A stretch of 64,000 nucleotides of DNA from Malus domestica (GCF_042453785.1 NC_091670.1:34421501-34485500); one strand, 5' to 3'; positions 23,136 to 36,716 are shown, numbered from the stretch's first letter. A program made the numbers and translations. Notes: generated by a model from the letters alone, not told the origin.

Positions 23136-26100
23136 CTAAAATGCCATTCGACCAGCAAGCCTGCCCTCCATAATCCTTCTGTCTATGGCAGCATCAATTG
23201 AACTCATCTGAAAAAGAAAACCGCAATGAGATCATCAGAGAGGGACCGTGTGCATGATTCACTTGGTTAAGCCAGACAAAATGGATTGGTCCTATGATCT
23301 AACCGAAGAGATACCAAACTTTATGAAAGAATCTGACCTGGCCAAGTCTGGTTTCACCGTTCAATGATAAAATAATGTTGCTACAATTAACAATAAAATT
23401 GTTGGTCTTGCCATTGTTTCACTCGAACCCCCACACCGCAAAAGAAAGCGTGGGGAGAGTGAACAACAGATAAATCTAAATTTTAAATGAGCAAATATAT
23501 ACATTCCATAATTAACTGAGTACGATGCTAGATAGGAGAATCCTTGAGGCCATAGAAGCAAGCTTGTCAAAATTGTAATCACTAACTAACAGCAAAATTA
23601 TTGTAAATACCTACTTGAACCTTTTGATGCAGTTGCGTGGAAACCGGAGAATGGCAGTATAAACAAAACAGCATGCCCATCAACCAATTGGGTTGGAAAG
23701 CAGAAAGACAGATGATTGAAGGTTCACATGTTCTTTGTTAATTTGTTTCGTTTCAAAAGTAAAAGTTCAAATTCATACAGTAAATACCTCTCTAATCAGG
23801 AAACAATTGGTAAACAACCCAATCTGAAAAGCCTGAACATAAAGCCTACCTAGCTGGTTAGAGCAATGCAACTCCGTAAATTAAAGAGGTAGTATGACTT
23901 ACCTGGCTAGTTTCATCATGCACCTGATACTTTGCCAATGACATTCTTCTTTCCTCCTGCAAATAAAATTAACCAATTTAACAAGTTAGCAACAAGTTCC
24001 TAACAAAAAACAAGTTAGCAACAACGAACAAGACTAGCAAAGTGGAAAAATAATCATTTAGGAAAATTAAGAACGACTTACCATGGACATAGCCTCATCA
24101 TCCCAAACTAGATACACCTCATTAGCAGCTGGCTGGGGAGCAGGAGCTTTGTTTGCAATTACAGGGGGTGGTCCAATTGATGGACCACCAGTGTTCGGAC
24201 CAGATGCATAAGAGTGTGAATTAACACCTGTAGTAATTAAATGAAAAGGATACGTCAGATTCACAAGCCTTGCACATATGAAATCAACAATCCAAAGGCA
24301 TCATCAACATGGAGAGTTAAGCAATGTGGGAGGTATTCATTATTGCAGCAGGAAAATAAATAAGGGTTAGCATACCGGAACAATTACTAGAAGGAACATA
24401 AAAGATGCCTTTGTAATATTCAAACATTTAAGATAACAGAGCCAAAACTAGCCGTTGATAGCATATCCAAATTTGAAGTGACTAAAACAGAACTCTCTAC
24501 AAGGATCTCAAAAAGCAACTTGAATGCTAAAGAACAAAAGAAAATCTGAGGCATCTACAACTTATTTTATCAGACATGAGGGATAAGTAGAAGTTAAAGC
24601 AAGAAGACAGCTCTGACACCATACTGCTATCATGCACGCAAAGGAAAAAAAACATATTTTTGAATTTTTTGACTTTAAACGAGTCGAACTCTTCCAACAC
24701 TAAAATAATCTTCAGTTTTGAAATTTTCGAAATGCAGACAGTTTGAATTGCTTTTAAACGATAAAACAATAGTAGAAAAACAATAACTAAACGAGCAATT
24801 ATATAAATCAATAATAAGAAATCAAAACTGAGGCACTTAGATAACTACTTGTTTGGAAAGCTTTAGCACCTTGATAAGCATCTGTTGAGCCTTTAACTTC
24901 AGCTGGAGAACTAAAGGGAACACTGATTGAAAGCAAAGGAGGAGAAAAGGGAGAACTTTGTGTTGGTACATTATTTATACCAACAACAGGAAACAGGGGT
25001 TGTGATACAGGAGCAGGAGGCATGGATGTAGTAAGCCCAGGAGGAGCTATATGTGGAGGCAGAGGTCCGGGGATTGTTGTTGATGGTAGAGGTGGCCTCC
25101 CATTCTGCACAGGGAACAATGGTTGCTGCACATAACCCAATGAGGAAGGAGGAGGTACTGAGACTGATGGAGGCTGTGGATACCATGGCTGGGGACGAGG
25201 TGGAACTTGCCAACCATTCGGAGGCACTCGAACTGCAGAACTGTACCTGGAGTGAACAAAAACCAAAAGAAACAAACAGATAAGTTGTTTATGTAAATGC
25301 TAATTATGTACTGCAGACAACATAATTTTAAAATTTCACAAAGCTGGTTAGAGAGGATATGCAAGAAACCTGACAGAAAACATACATTGGCCGCATTGCA
25401 CCCAAAGGTGGTTGGGGAGGATATGCAATCCCCATCGAACCTGGCACCATACCACCAACAAACTGGGTTGTTGGGATGTCTACTTTAGCTACTTTTGATG
25501 GACCATCTTCATCTGCATATAAATAGAGATATTTAGAAAATAAACTTACTATACAAGATTAATACTATAACTGCAAAAGAAGCCATAAACTACTCAAAAT
25601 GATAGGTATTGTACACTTTTTCTTGGTTTGATTTGTCTTTAGCTTATAAATGAGACGTCACTTTCAAATTTATTGCACAGACAAGATAACACCATGACAA
25701 AACATGTTATGCAGAATTCGTATGCACAGATTAGGACATCCGGATCCATGTGAATGAGTATTTGCAAAAGTATACATAAGCACAACTTGGTTCAACCAAG
25801 AACACATGAGAATTTGAAAAACTATTACATGGGCAAAATACAACCATCAAACAACTTATATTACACGGATACTGCTATGAACACTCTGATGGTATATCTA
25901 ATTCAATACAAACAAAGAAGTTCAATATCAATGAGTCCATCTATGCATAGTTGCATGTACCAGCACATCCAGGTCATAATTTAATGTGAGTCAAACCCAA
26001 CGATATCATAAACCAGTTGAATTTGAGCATTAAAATAAAATAGAAATTCACATGTCATCAAATACCAATGATGTTAACATAACATTAAAATAAAATATCA

Positions 26101-27442
26101 AAAATTGTCTGGATAAACATCAATATTTGTATGGATCCTTTACCTTCCTCTCCATAATGTGCAGCCAAAACGTGAGGTGGGATTCCTTGCATCCCATATA
26201 TTTCAATATCCGTCGACTCCCTGTCAGCCTTCGCATTGGGAACCCTATAAAATAGAGTTTTAACAGTTTGAAAATCAGTAGAATGAAATTATGATAAGGA
26301 ATTATTTGAGGCACAACTTATATATAGTCAACATTGTTTAACCCTACTCTATAATAGTTCATGAAAAAGATCCAGTGAGATAGTGTAACTACAAACAATT
26401 AGTAACTATAACCGTCTATGACAAACTTATTATGTTCCAGTTAGAAAAATTGAACCATGGCTTTTGATTATGTTTTTTTCTTATTAGAAAAATGGAAGAC
26501 AGGTAACAGTTCAAGTAGAAATATATTGACAGTTACATTTTGGTCCTAACTCCTAATACAGTAGACAAAGTTTAAGTTTAACTTCATCATCAGCATATAT
26601 TCATATCCATTACAGAACTACCTACGGGCATAAAAACCCTCTTAAACTTATACGGGTAAGAGTTTAAAGCAATAGATTATCTTCCTGAGGTTTCATGGGC
26701 TCTCTTATTATCAAGCAGGCCCCATACGTATATGAGTTCACATTACAATATTTCCCAACAAAAGGAAACCCAATTCATATTAACAGCCTCATTGTTTCCT
26801 GGATTCCCAATTCTACCAAAATTACAAGCACTCACAAAATATTCCCCAGTCCCATACTTTTGCACTTGATCCACCTTCAAGCTACCAAAATTATAAACAC
26901 CTACAACCCAACTTTGCTCGAAAATTATTAAGTTGCCCCTATGCAGCTAACAAAAAGCTAAAATCCCAAACTATCTTTCCAGCTAAAATTTTCTACAACT
27001 GCCGAGCCCACATTACAAAATTAACACCCAAGTCCCAAATGTCCAAATTGTTCGATTTTTCGTAACCATGAATTTAGAAGGCACAAATCTAATTATAACA
27101 AAACAAAAACGATAAATATCATAAATTTACACAGCAAAAACAAAAACTCATCAATATCATATTCTAAAATAACAAATTCAGCGACGAAACAAAAAGAAAA
27201 AGAATTAGGGTTTTTGACAATTGGGGGAAAAGGTATAGAAAGCCATACTTGGTGACGCTCTCTTTGTGGACCTGGAGGACGTGAATGGCCATGCCGCCGG
27301 CGGTGGAGAGCTTCTTGTGGCAGACATGGCACTTAAAATGCTTGGCTTTCTGGTGCTGCACCAGTATCTTCTCATCGTCGAACTCTCTATCGCAGTAGTA
27401 ACACCACACCTTCGACGCCACTCTCTTCTTCTTCTTTCCCAT
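23136..27442 (-). CDS. SUF4: Zinc-finger protein SUPPRESSOR OF FRIGIDA 4 (SUF4) orthologue
   Basis: Hand-built 363-residue model in seven exons: 27442-27249, 26244-26144, 25512-25386, 25246-24849, 24227-24082, 23956-23903 and 23207-23136; all joints keep frame and use GT-AG. The start MGKKKKR is basic. Two C2H2/BED-like fingers use C14, C17, H30, H35 and C38, C41, H54, H59. A long proline-rich middle ([18 protein letters not shown]) follows, then the conserved C-terminus [18 protein letters not shown] and [15 protein letters not shown]. In Arabidopsis, SUF4 binds the FLC promoter and recruits the FRIGIDA complex, delaying flowering; the target in this plant is unknown. The 5' leader carries a (CT)n tract. 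Confidence 0.96.
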
Positions 27443-27515
27443 ATTTCCCTTCTTCCCCCTCTACCCTCCTTCTGCAACCCTTCTTCTTCCTCCTCTGGTT
27501 TTTCTCCTGCTTGTC

Positions 27516-27518
<3 letters not shown>

Positions 27519-27552
<34 letters not shown>
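27519..27552. repeat. (CT)n microsatellite in the SUF4 leader
   Basis: About 17 CT units some 80 bp upstream of the SUF4 ATG; on the sense strand it is (GA)n. Confidence 0.95.
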
Positions 27553-27556
<4 letters not shown>

Positions 27557-28466
27557 GAGCCTTCGGTTTTGGTATTTGGGTTTTTGTTTTGGGGTTTTTT
27601 CTCCCTGTGATCTGTGATTTGTTGAATTTCATGTATTTGTATTTATTGTTTATAAATTTTTATTTTTACCGATTCAGTAATTGGCTAGGGCTTTTTCCAA
27701 TTGGTTTTAGTAGACTAGAAATAAATATAAATTTATAAGGCTGGACACATATTGGGTTTACCCGAGTTGAGGGCCAACTCACTTCTTGACCAGCGTAGTG
27801 TCATTAATTTACGTATTATGTTATATGACAACGTGATAGTCACACTCAAATTTACTGAAACGCATGTTGTCTCATGAGAGTGTAATTCATCAATTTTCTT
27901 TCCTTTGGACGAAAAGTTTGTTACTTGATAAAGTTTAGACCTGAAATTACTTAATCAAACCGCCATTCGCAATTGATCTCATCTAATTATGTTGCGATTT
28001 AATAACTCTCTTTCAATAAGATATAGGACATGTTACTTACCGGGAATTGGTATTCATGGGTATCATTCTCATTCCCGACATATCTTGCATTTACTGACAC
28101 ACATGACATGCCCTGAACGTGACTTTCCATGATCTTTTACACATACAACCCATCTCAGTTAGTTCCATCCAAAATGTTTGACAATTGCCATGAGTTAAGA
28201 AAAAAATGTAAGAGTACCATTTTCCTCCAACACTCAGATTTAACTGAAAGACAAAGGGTGATTGAGTACATCTATAGTTGCTAGTAAAATTACAACCAGA
28301 AAGAAGCTTGTGATAACATCGTCTCAGGTTCAATAGCAGCTGGCAAAGACGAAAGTAAGCGTACATGTATCAAATGGATTCTTAACCAATATCTAGCCTG
28401 CAGACTGCAGCATTTAAATTTAAGTTCTTCGTTCTTCCTACAGTGGAAACGGGGAAGCAGCATATC
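27553..28466. other. SUF4 promoter and VMA21 3' flank
   Basis: About 900 bp with no gene. The part after about 28080 is likely the VMA21 3' UTR. No repeat recognised. Confidence 0.55.
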
Positions 28467-29783
28467 CTACTCTTCTTTCTTGGAGGATTGGGAAGAACCA
28501 TCAGTATCACCTTTTAACTTGCTTACACTAGCTTCGGCTTCAGCAAGAAATGCAGGATCAGGCTTGTGTTGGTCTGAAGGCTCTTTCATTGCCATGTATA
28601 TGTAAAATGCGATAACTACGTTGACAGATATAACAGCAAGGAATCCACTCAACAACGTGAGTGAATAGGGAGACATGTCGCTTACACCTGCTTCAAATGA
28701 ATAACCACCTTGCTCAGAGAACCAAAAAGGAAAACTGAGGCAAGAAACTTTAACAGAAAACAACTAGTAACCCCATTCCCAAATCCTAGCTAAAAAAATG
28801 TTGATCCAGTTATCATATACTTCTCCAATAAGGCAAGTCGTGAGATCAAGTCCTAAGATTGTTGACCACAGACATTCACTCACAAGATTGTGATAAGGGC
28901 ATGCCTTCTCTGTAATTTTGTTATATGCACGCAAGGGATTATGTTCTCTCTTTAAGTTTCCTACAACAGTAGTGCCTTAGACAAGATTATCCACGTTCGG
29001 AAATCTAACTTCTAACAGTTGGCACTAGTTATACTTGACGATAGGATGCCATCTTCATCTTATAAATCACATTCACTGTAGCAATAATGTAATTCGCAAA
29101 AACAATATAGATCCTAATGACAATTTTTTCACGGAGGTCATTAGTTGAAATTTGGAAGCAAGATTTAGAAAACTTAATTGAGATAAAAATTTCAATTATC
29201 ACAACACTAAGAGTGAGATGGACAAACTCTAAGGTGCCGTAGGAACTAAAAGCTTTTGTGTCTCTCAGTGTGGTGAGCACTGGGTGTTTCTGAGCAGCGA
29301 GGTTTACACCCATTTGCATTAGTTCATCCAAAGTTCCTTTCCCTTATGCACAAATTATTGAATAAGCCATCTTCCTATTAATGTTAAGGGGTCAACTGAG
29401 CATCTCACCGGTGGGATTGCATACCCGGATCAAATCAGAAGGTCATAAGGACTTAATACAAAATGCAATCTAGAAATGGTCTGCTTATTTAGAACAAAAA
29501 TGGGTAAGCACACAAACATTATAAAGAAGAATACTTAGGCAGATAATTGTATGGCAATATAGCACTAAGAAGAAAACCACCGCATAACTAGTGCAAGCTT
29601 TTCTTAGAATGACTCTAAGAGGGACCTCAAATAAGATGCAGTATTATGAAAATGACTTAAAGCAGCACTTGACACAGTAGCCTTACCAGGAAGCAAATTA
29701 TTGTTAAACGCATATAATATTGCAACAGGAATTATCCACATAAACATTGACGCAGTAACAAACTTTTGTATCACGCCTGCCAT
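28467..29783 (-). CDS. VMA21: VMA21-like vacuolar ATPase assembly factor
   Basis: A 105-residue membrane protein in two exons, 29783-29687 and 28687-28467, joined in phase at LLP-G. The start MAGVIQKF and the two membrane spans (about 10-26 and 42-64), separated by a short lumenal loop, match plant Vma21-like proteins. The C-terminus is charged and ends KKEE, a dilysine-like ER-retrieval signal. Vma21 helps assemble the Vo sector of the V-ATPase in the ER. An upstream ATG two codons earlier in the open frame is less likely. An acceptor (CTGTAG) 12 bp before the ATG and a GTACGC donor near 30410 suggest an intron in the 5' leader, with the first leader exon near 30411-30650. Confidence 0.93.
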
Positions 29784-30659
29784 TGTTATCTCCAATCTAC
29801 AGAATTAAGAGGAAAACAATCAAAACCAACAGAACAATAAGTCATAAGCAAACATTACGGACGGAGATCTGTAAAAGACTATCAAGCCAGATATGCAACT
29901 AATAGGCCATATTCATAGTTCATTGGCATCATTGGTAGCATTTAGCTTATGCACGTGATTTCGGTACAAATAACTGAAACCAGTTCCTATCTGTACCTAA
30001 ACATTATTCTTAATGATCGTAAATTCATTCAAATCGAAACTTAATCAAATACCCATGGAAAAGAAAGAATTGCTGACATGAGTGAAATACAAATTTGATA
30101 TAGATGTCTCTTTAGGATACTTCTATGCAGGGCATAACTGAAGTATTAACTACTAGATTTTTACTGGGATATGAGATACCACTTGAAAGCAATCCATATA
30201 CAAATAAAGACCAAAACTTTTCAGTGCAATCAATCAAGAATCAATCACCAGTGAACAAAGACGCCAAATTTCAAAACTTTACATGGTTTCTGAACAGGGT
30301 AACACAGTATGAGACTGACCCAGAAAGATCTAAGCTCACACAGACATTTAATCGAACACTTGGTGTGCGCATACTCAAACGACAAAATAATGAAGCGAGA
30401 AAGAGCGTACCCAAGCGACAGCCTTGGATCGGGAGGTTGAAAGTAAACTAGATACGATTTGACTTCCCAACGTTAGCTTGGCTGTTGTGCAAGCCGATCG
30501 ATTCCGCTACAGAAATTGCATATTCTGTGTGATATAAAACAGCTCTGAAGTGGATGTTCGAACAATTCACTTCGGAAACAAAACCTGTGCTTTGGGTGCT
30601 GCAATTCAGAAGCAAAGCTTCAAAAACAAGAGGCTGCCTGCTGCGCTGGCTAGGTGCGC

Positions 30660-31036
30660 TACAATTATGAGCCGTTGAGATCTATCCTACGGTGAGTGGT
30701 TTAAACGAGCTCATGTGTAGAAACGGGTAAAATATTATGAGATCGTTTGAAACACCCAACTCCGGTAAAATATTATGAGGTCGTTTGGAGTGCTAATAAC
30801 CGTCTCATAAGGAAATAGCTTATTTTTTCGCTATGATTTGTGTTCAATTTCAATATTTCTATTGAAACAAATTTTGTGTCACTTTATTTTCTAAAACACA
30901 ATTTTCATCTCATTTTGTCACATTCTATCGAATTTTTAAGAAAACTCAAGTGTGGCCCACCTACATGCTGACATGTTTGCCACATTAGCTTGTCAAAGCT
31001 TTGGTTCCACCTCATCTCTGATCCTTATTTCGTCAA
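30660..31036. other. Intergenic with a short tandem duplication
   Basis: The unit GGTAAAATATTATGAG-TCGTTTG occurs twice, near 30727 and 30765. No gene seen. Confidence 0.55.
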
Positions 31037-31301
31037 ATAATACTTGGTTACTCAAACATGAGTATGAACTCTTAATAAAAAAATTTCAAAATTGTTCATT
31101 GTCAATTTATAAAACTTCATGTTTATAATCAAAACCGTTCAAATTATAAATCACCCTATAAAAATCATCTCCACAAAAAATCTATGATTAAAACAAAGTT
31201 CTATGAATGGTTTTGATCATAAACACAAAGTTCTATGATTAAAACACTAAGAATTTTAAGTAAGAACTCATACTTATTTTTGAATACCCAAGTATTGTTT
31301 T
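31037..31301. mobile_element. MITE with 38-bp inverted repeats
   Basis: The left arm reads AATAATACTTGGTTACTCAA and continues GAGTATGAACTCTTA; the right arm is its reverse complement with a few mismatches. The inside is AT-rich, with an ACAAAGTTCTATGA motif repeated. Confidence 0.75.
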
Positions 31302-31355
31302 ATTTTGTTGGCCGCTTTATGTGCCTCCAACTCGAACGGCAAACACACATACTAA

Positions 31356-32263
31356 GGCCTCGTTTGGCAGCTCGGACTGTACTGACTATTTCAGTCGGAT
31401 AGGATAAATAGTCGTCGGATAGTACTGACTAAATTAATCGGGCGTTTGGTATTGTATCGGATTAATTTATGCATCGGATAATACGTCGGACTATAATATT
31501 TTTTTTTTAATTCACAATAATTGTTGTTAAAATTAAACAAAACAAAAAAAAAGGAAGAAAAAACAGAAAAAAAAAGAAAAACAGAAGAATAAAAAACCCA
31601 GGACTCTTCTCAGTCGCACCTTTCTTCTTCACCATCTTCCTTGCGCATCAATCCCACCATCGACGACCGATTGCAGAGGAGTAGCGGCCAGGGTCGATAA
31701 CTCGGAGCCTATATTCGAATTCTTGTCCCCCTCCTCGTCGGAGCCCAGCTCCCTTCCTTATCGGAGCCCAGATCCGAGTTGCTACCCCCCTCCTCGTCGG
31801 AGCCTAGCTCTCTTTCTCGTCATCCTTCTCGTCATCGGAGTCCAGATCGAAAGAATTTGAATCATCATCTTCCTCCTTCAACCCATGGAATGTTTTGTTG
31901 TCAGAAATCAAAGGCGAACAGAGAGGTGGGGGTGTGTGTACAAAGAAGGAGGAAGGAAGAGAGACAGAAAAAAAAAATGGCGACGAAGACGAACTTGGAA
32001 GTAGACGAGAGATAGCAGGTGATGGGACAGAGTTGAAGGAGAGTGCGTGAGAGAGGGACGGAGTGAGCCAGTGTGAGCGAGAGAGATGCACCCGACTAAT
32101 AATACAGAGGTTTGGGACGGGATAAACAAACGGGTATGAAGGGGATAAAACAAGTGGGGCCGGATTAAGTAATACGGTGCTTATTTAATACGACGTTCAC
32201 CAAACATCCGCTTCGTATTATTAGTACTATCCGGTGGTATTATACGGCATGCCAAACGAGGCC
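31356..32263. mobile_element. Non-autonomous PIF/Harbinger-type element, 908 bp
   Basis: Ends GGCCTCGTTTGGCA and TGCCAAACGAGGCC are perfect inverted repeats of the Tourist/Harbinger type. They are flanked by TAA on both sides (31353-31355 and 32264-32266), matching the TWA target preference. The inside has purine/pyrimidine-rich sequence with chance ORFs and no transposase. Confidence 0.85.
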
Positions 32264-32266
32264 TAA

Positions 32267-33081
32267 GTACTCTTGTTATACATTAACATATGATACTAAG
32301 TACTCTTGTTATATATTAACAGATGAAATAATCATTGCACATGCCACTTTATATAGAAAATGCTATCTCCACTTACTTTTGCCACCAAATTAATTAATAG
32401 TTTACTTCAAAGACAAAATCAATCTTGTGGGATTTGAACTTTTATCATTTTTAGCTTATTTATTTGGGAAATGTGATTTTCACACTTTTTATGTATTTTC
32501 TCTTTTTCATAGTTGTTGGATTGAATAAATAAAAAAAGAATTAAAGGATATACATAAAATGATAAGTCGAGAAAGAGTAAACAGAAATGCAAAAAACATT
32601 TCCTCTATCTAGCTAACATAATAAACCTATGTTTTCTAAAGCCCTTTGAGTTAGATCAATTGGTGAGAGAGGGTGATCTAATTCGTCAGAGTTAGAATTG
32701 ATTCAGGTTATCAATCAACGGTGATTTTCTCACTCTTTTTTTCCCTTGGTGTTCTCCTCTCAATTATGTTTTCCATTCTTTGTAATGCCGGCAAGTTGGA
32801 AGGTATACATTAACATAAGAAAAACTTGTGAGATATGGAGACTAGTTTCCTACTCAACATTTTAAAAATGAATCATGACATATATCCCATCTTACTATGC
32901 TAACATATGATTGTTACCTTCATTCGAAGTTTTTGGAAACTTTCTTGTGGATGGAAGAATTAGATTATTTTTACTAACACATTGAGCATTACCAAAATTC
33001 CGTTAGACTATATTACAAGATGAAAGTACACAAAGAAGCCTAAACACAAAACACGAAAAAGCCCTGATTACATTAAAGTAT
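32267..33081. other. ZIP 3' flank
   Basis: No gene. A roughly 34-bp direct repeat (TAAGTACTCTTGTTATA) occurs twice from 32264 next to the Harbinger end. The ZIP 3' UTR lies next to 33081. Confidence 0.55.
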
Positions 33082-36000
33082 TTATGCCCATTTGGCCAAG
33101 AGGGACATACATCCAGAGCCCAGAAGAAGTGAGATATTAGCCCCAACCTGGATCCTTAGATTGCTCTGCATTCTAGGGTTCATAAAATCTGCTGCTAGTA
33201 GGTCAACCAGAGCCATGTATATTAGGATCCCAGCTGATGCAGAGTTGAAAACTCCTTCCACGATTAGAGCACTTGGGCTGGTCTCGTTGTAAATGTTTGA
33301 TATTCCCATTCCAACACCAATTCCAATTGGGGTTGTGAAGGAGAAGAAAAGCACCATTGCTGCAATGGCCCTGGACTTAAAGTTGGCCTGCACAGACAAT
33401 GGAAACATCATTTATAAATGTAGAAATTGTAATGGAGTTTAACCTAACTCACAACTCTAAAATGTTTGGGATTTGGGGAGAGGGGAGATATTTTGTCTTG
33501 TCACCGGTACATCAGACAACGAAATTTGTACAAAGACAAGTGTATATATCTAGTGACAAGACAACTTTACATAACTGTGGGACTAGGGACCCTCATTGGT
33601 ACCCTAAAAAATGAATGTTGACTTTCAAAAAATGCTGAGATGAACTGATGTGTGAGGCATTTTAGTCGTGATGAAATGCAGTTGGATCCTACAAAGGATA
33701 TGCATGACCTCTGAATATGCACCTAGAAGATTACGTGACAACATCAACAAGACGACCATTTGGAGCTCTAAAACCCCACAAAATGGTACCCATATGGCCA
33801 TGTGAAAATCGGTAAATGGCTAGAACATCATAATATGTATCCTACTATTGAATATCACATTGGAGGGGAAAGGTGGTTTATATTTGGCTTTTGAGAAAAT
33901 TGGAGTATTGGTCTCTAAAAATTGCCTAATTAGAGTTTTAGTTATGAATTAAAAGTTCATGAGTATTGATCCTTTAATATGTCATAATAAGAAGCAATGG
34001 GTCCTTGTTAGTAATAGCATCAGAACTTCTGTCAAAGTAAATTGTTTAAAGGGGAATATAACATATGAAAGTTCATGGACCAAAACTCCAATTCGACTAA
34101 AATTCAATAATCAATCTAATTTTTTATTCCATATTTTTAAGAGTAATGCTAGGTAAACCAAATTTCTAGACCAAATTTGCAAATATGATGTCACTAATAG
34201 AAGAATAAGTATGCTAACCGACAGTTAAATAATAATCAAATCATTATCAACCACATCATTTGGTTTAAATGTTGGTTTTTCTAACACTACTCCAATTTTA
34301 ATCTACTAAAAGAGATTCAAATTTAAGTGTAAGACAACAAGCATGTTGCCCTAACTAGCTGGTCACCATTTATGCAGGGGGATTAAATGATAATGAAACA
34401 AGAATGTGATGTTTGAGGAAATTGATGATACCTGAGTTATGCACCCACCAAGGCCCATGCCTTCGAAAAATTGATGGAAAGTAAGAGCTGCTACAAGAGG
34501 TTTGATTGTCTTGGGACTCTGTGAGGCACCTAAAGATATCCCAATAATTACTGAATGAACCAAAATTCCCAGCTCCAGAACCTAAAAATTATTCATGCAA
34601 AGAATTTACATAATTAAATCAGAAAAATTGCATAGATAAAAATAAACACTTGTAAATTAGAAAACTGCCCTTAACATTTCAAAATTTTCATTATGTAAAA
34701 CTCACAAGTATTTTTCTTATTAATTATAAAAAATATTGAGTAAAAAATCAAATTTTTAGAATGCTAAGACCAAACACAATCATGGGCTAAAGGCCAAATT
34801 ACCCCATTTATTCCCCCAAACCCCCCCCCCCCAAACCCAACCCAATCCAAGCCAAATCTTTGGGCTAAATGCTAAAAGCTAAATCGAAGCCAAATTCCCT
34901 CCAAGATTTAGTTCACATACGTGTGGACTCACCTAAGCCTAGCCCAATCTCGGCCCGGTCACGAGCTCTACTCGCACCACGTAAGCTGAAGCCTTCAGCG
35001 CCTGACAGGATGAGACCCATTGTCAGGGCCGTTGTCGAATCATGAGCCCAATGGCTCTTTTGTTCATCTGATGGCTGACATTTTTGGATCGTTGGATCAA
35101 CGATCTAGATTTCAAATTTTGTTTTTTAAAAAATGTTTTTTTAAAATACATTGAATCGAACAGCTGAGATCGACTATAATCAAATCTAATGGTAAAAAAA
35201 AATAAATAAATAAATCTAACGATCCAAATTTAAATCCAATGGCTAAAATAATTAAAAAAAATTATTTAACTCAAAATTCATCAAAAAACTCTATAAATAC
35301 CTATGTATTTGTTCAAACATCTACACAAAACTCACTTTTCTCCTACAATTCTTCCCATTTCTATAAATACCTATGTGTGTGCTTCATCTTTATCATGTGT
35401 TTTGTATGTGCTTCACATGTGTTTTGTATGTGCTTCACATGTGTTCTATGTGTCTTGTGTGTTTTATGTATTTTGTGTTTATACATCTCTATCATGATTT
35501 TCATATTCTTTCATAGTATTTCATGAGTTTCATGTATCGATTTAGTGATTTTTCAATATTTATTGGAATTTAAATATTTTTAGATTAAAATGTTCATAAA
35601 ATTAATTTACGATAGTCTACATAATTTTTTTTTAAAAAGTAAATTTAAGAAAAAAAAATAGCCTAAGTTCATTTTTTTAATAATCCCGGACTAAAATTTT
35701 AGGCTAGAAGGGTTGGAGCAGAAAAGTTGTTTCTAGACTAAAAGCTAAATTTTCCGGACTAAAAAACTTGGCTTTTAGCCCAAAGATTGAAGATGGTCTA
35801 ATAATAATTATCTTAAATTAAATTAAACACCCCAAAAATAGTTAATATAAAAGAAATTGATAAAACTGGAGAGTAAAAAACAGTGAAAACACTGACCAAC
35901 CCAACAAAATGTAGCACCAAAAAATTGAACCATTAACTTGAACATCCAAACCAACTCTACCTGTGATATCACTCGATGCCTAACAATTTCGAAAGAAGAA

Positions 36001-36581
36001 ATCGAATCCTCTGGTGCAATCGCGCCAGAACCGTGAGCATGGCCGTGTGTGGCATGTGTGTGAACATGCACATGACCCTCGTGCAACCCATTCATCTCTT
36101 CATCCTCCTTCACTGGCAGTGCTTTGGTGAAATCTGATCTTCTATAGTAGCTGGTGGCAAAGGTGTCGATCATCATCGTCCCAATCGCCGAAAGCATGGC
36201 AATGAAGCCGGTAAACGGGAAGCTGCCCCACGGGGTTTCGCTGAGGCAAGGGCTTCTCAAGCTCTCAAAAGCATCCGGTAGCACGTGGATGAACCCTGTT
36301 GCTAGAATCACACCGGCCGCAAAAGCCTTGATCACGAAGAAGATGTCGTTTTCGGGGTTTAGAGCCGGAATTTTCTTGCCCAACATTGGAAGGGAGACAC
36401 CAAGGAAACTTGCTATGAGGATTGAACTTATCGCAAGTAGCTTGAACTTGAGGACTTTGAACTTGTCATGGTCTAGGGTTTCCGAATTGCATTCACATTC
36501 GGCGGAAACCGAGATGGGGACAAAAAGAAGGAGAAGGAGAAGAGGAAGAGGAAGTGTGTGAGTTGGAGTGAGCTTTTTCAT
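33082..36581 (-). CDS. ZIP-family zinc/iron transporter
   Basis: A 358-residue protein in three exons: 36581-35961, 34581-34432 and 33387-33082, all joints in phase 0. A signal peptide (about 1-27) is followed by eight expected membrane spans. A histidine-rich metal-binding loop [15 protein letters not shown] (about 171-185) lies between spans 3 and 4. Span 4 has the [10 protein letters not shown] signature (216-225) and span 5 has HQFFEG (243-248), which carry the transport-site residues. ZIP proteins move Zn2+, Fe2+ or Mn2+ into the cytosol at the plasma membrane. The subgroup resembles plant ZIP1/3/5/10-type proteins; I cannot assign one member. Both introns contain transposon-like insertions. 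Two zinc-response-like boxes lie upstream. Confidence 0.95.
34141..34292. mobile_element. MITE in ZIP intron 2
   Basis: Left end GAGTAATGCTAGGTAAACCA and the reverse of the right end GAGTAGTGTTAGAAAAACCA match over about 25 bp. About 152 bp long. Confidence 0.7.
34766..35799. mobile_element. Candidate non-autonomous DNA transposon in ZIP intron 1
   Basis: Inverted ends of about 30 bp: left ACCAAACACAATCATGGGCT, reverse of right ACCATCTTCAATCTTTGGGC, both followed by AAAGCC-like sequence. The inside is AT-rich with a C12 run at 34821-34832 and no coding capacity. Confidence 0.55.
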
Positions 36582-36666
36582 GGCTATCAGTGAGAGGGGG
36601 GAGGGGAAGAAAGAGTGGGAGAGAAGGTTTTGAAATGGGGTTGTGGAGTGGTGAGCTGAAGCTCAC

Positions 36667-36675
36667 TTTATATAT
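36667..36675 (-). promoter_or_regulatory. Candidate TATA box of ZIP
   Basis: On the minus strand CATATATAA, about 86 bp before the ATG, implying a short leader. Confidence 0.6.
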
Positions 36676-36716
36676 GAGTTGGAGAATTTGGGAAAAGCAA
36701 AGGCATTAAGGTAAAA

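Noticed and set aside
31779-32153. ORFs in the Harbinger-type element
   Set aside because: Low-complexity purine/pyrimidine-rich sequence; no transposase motifs.
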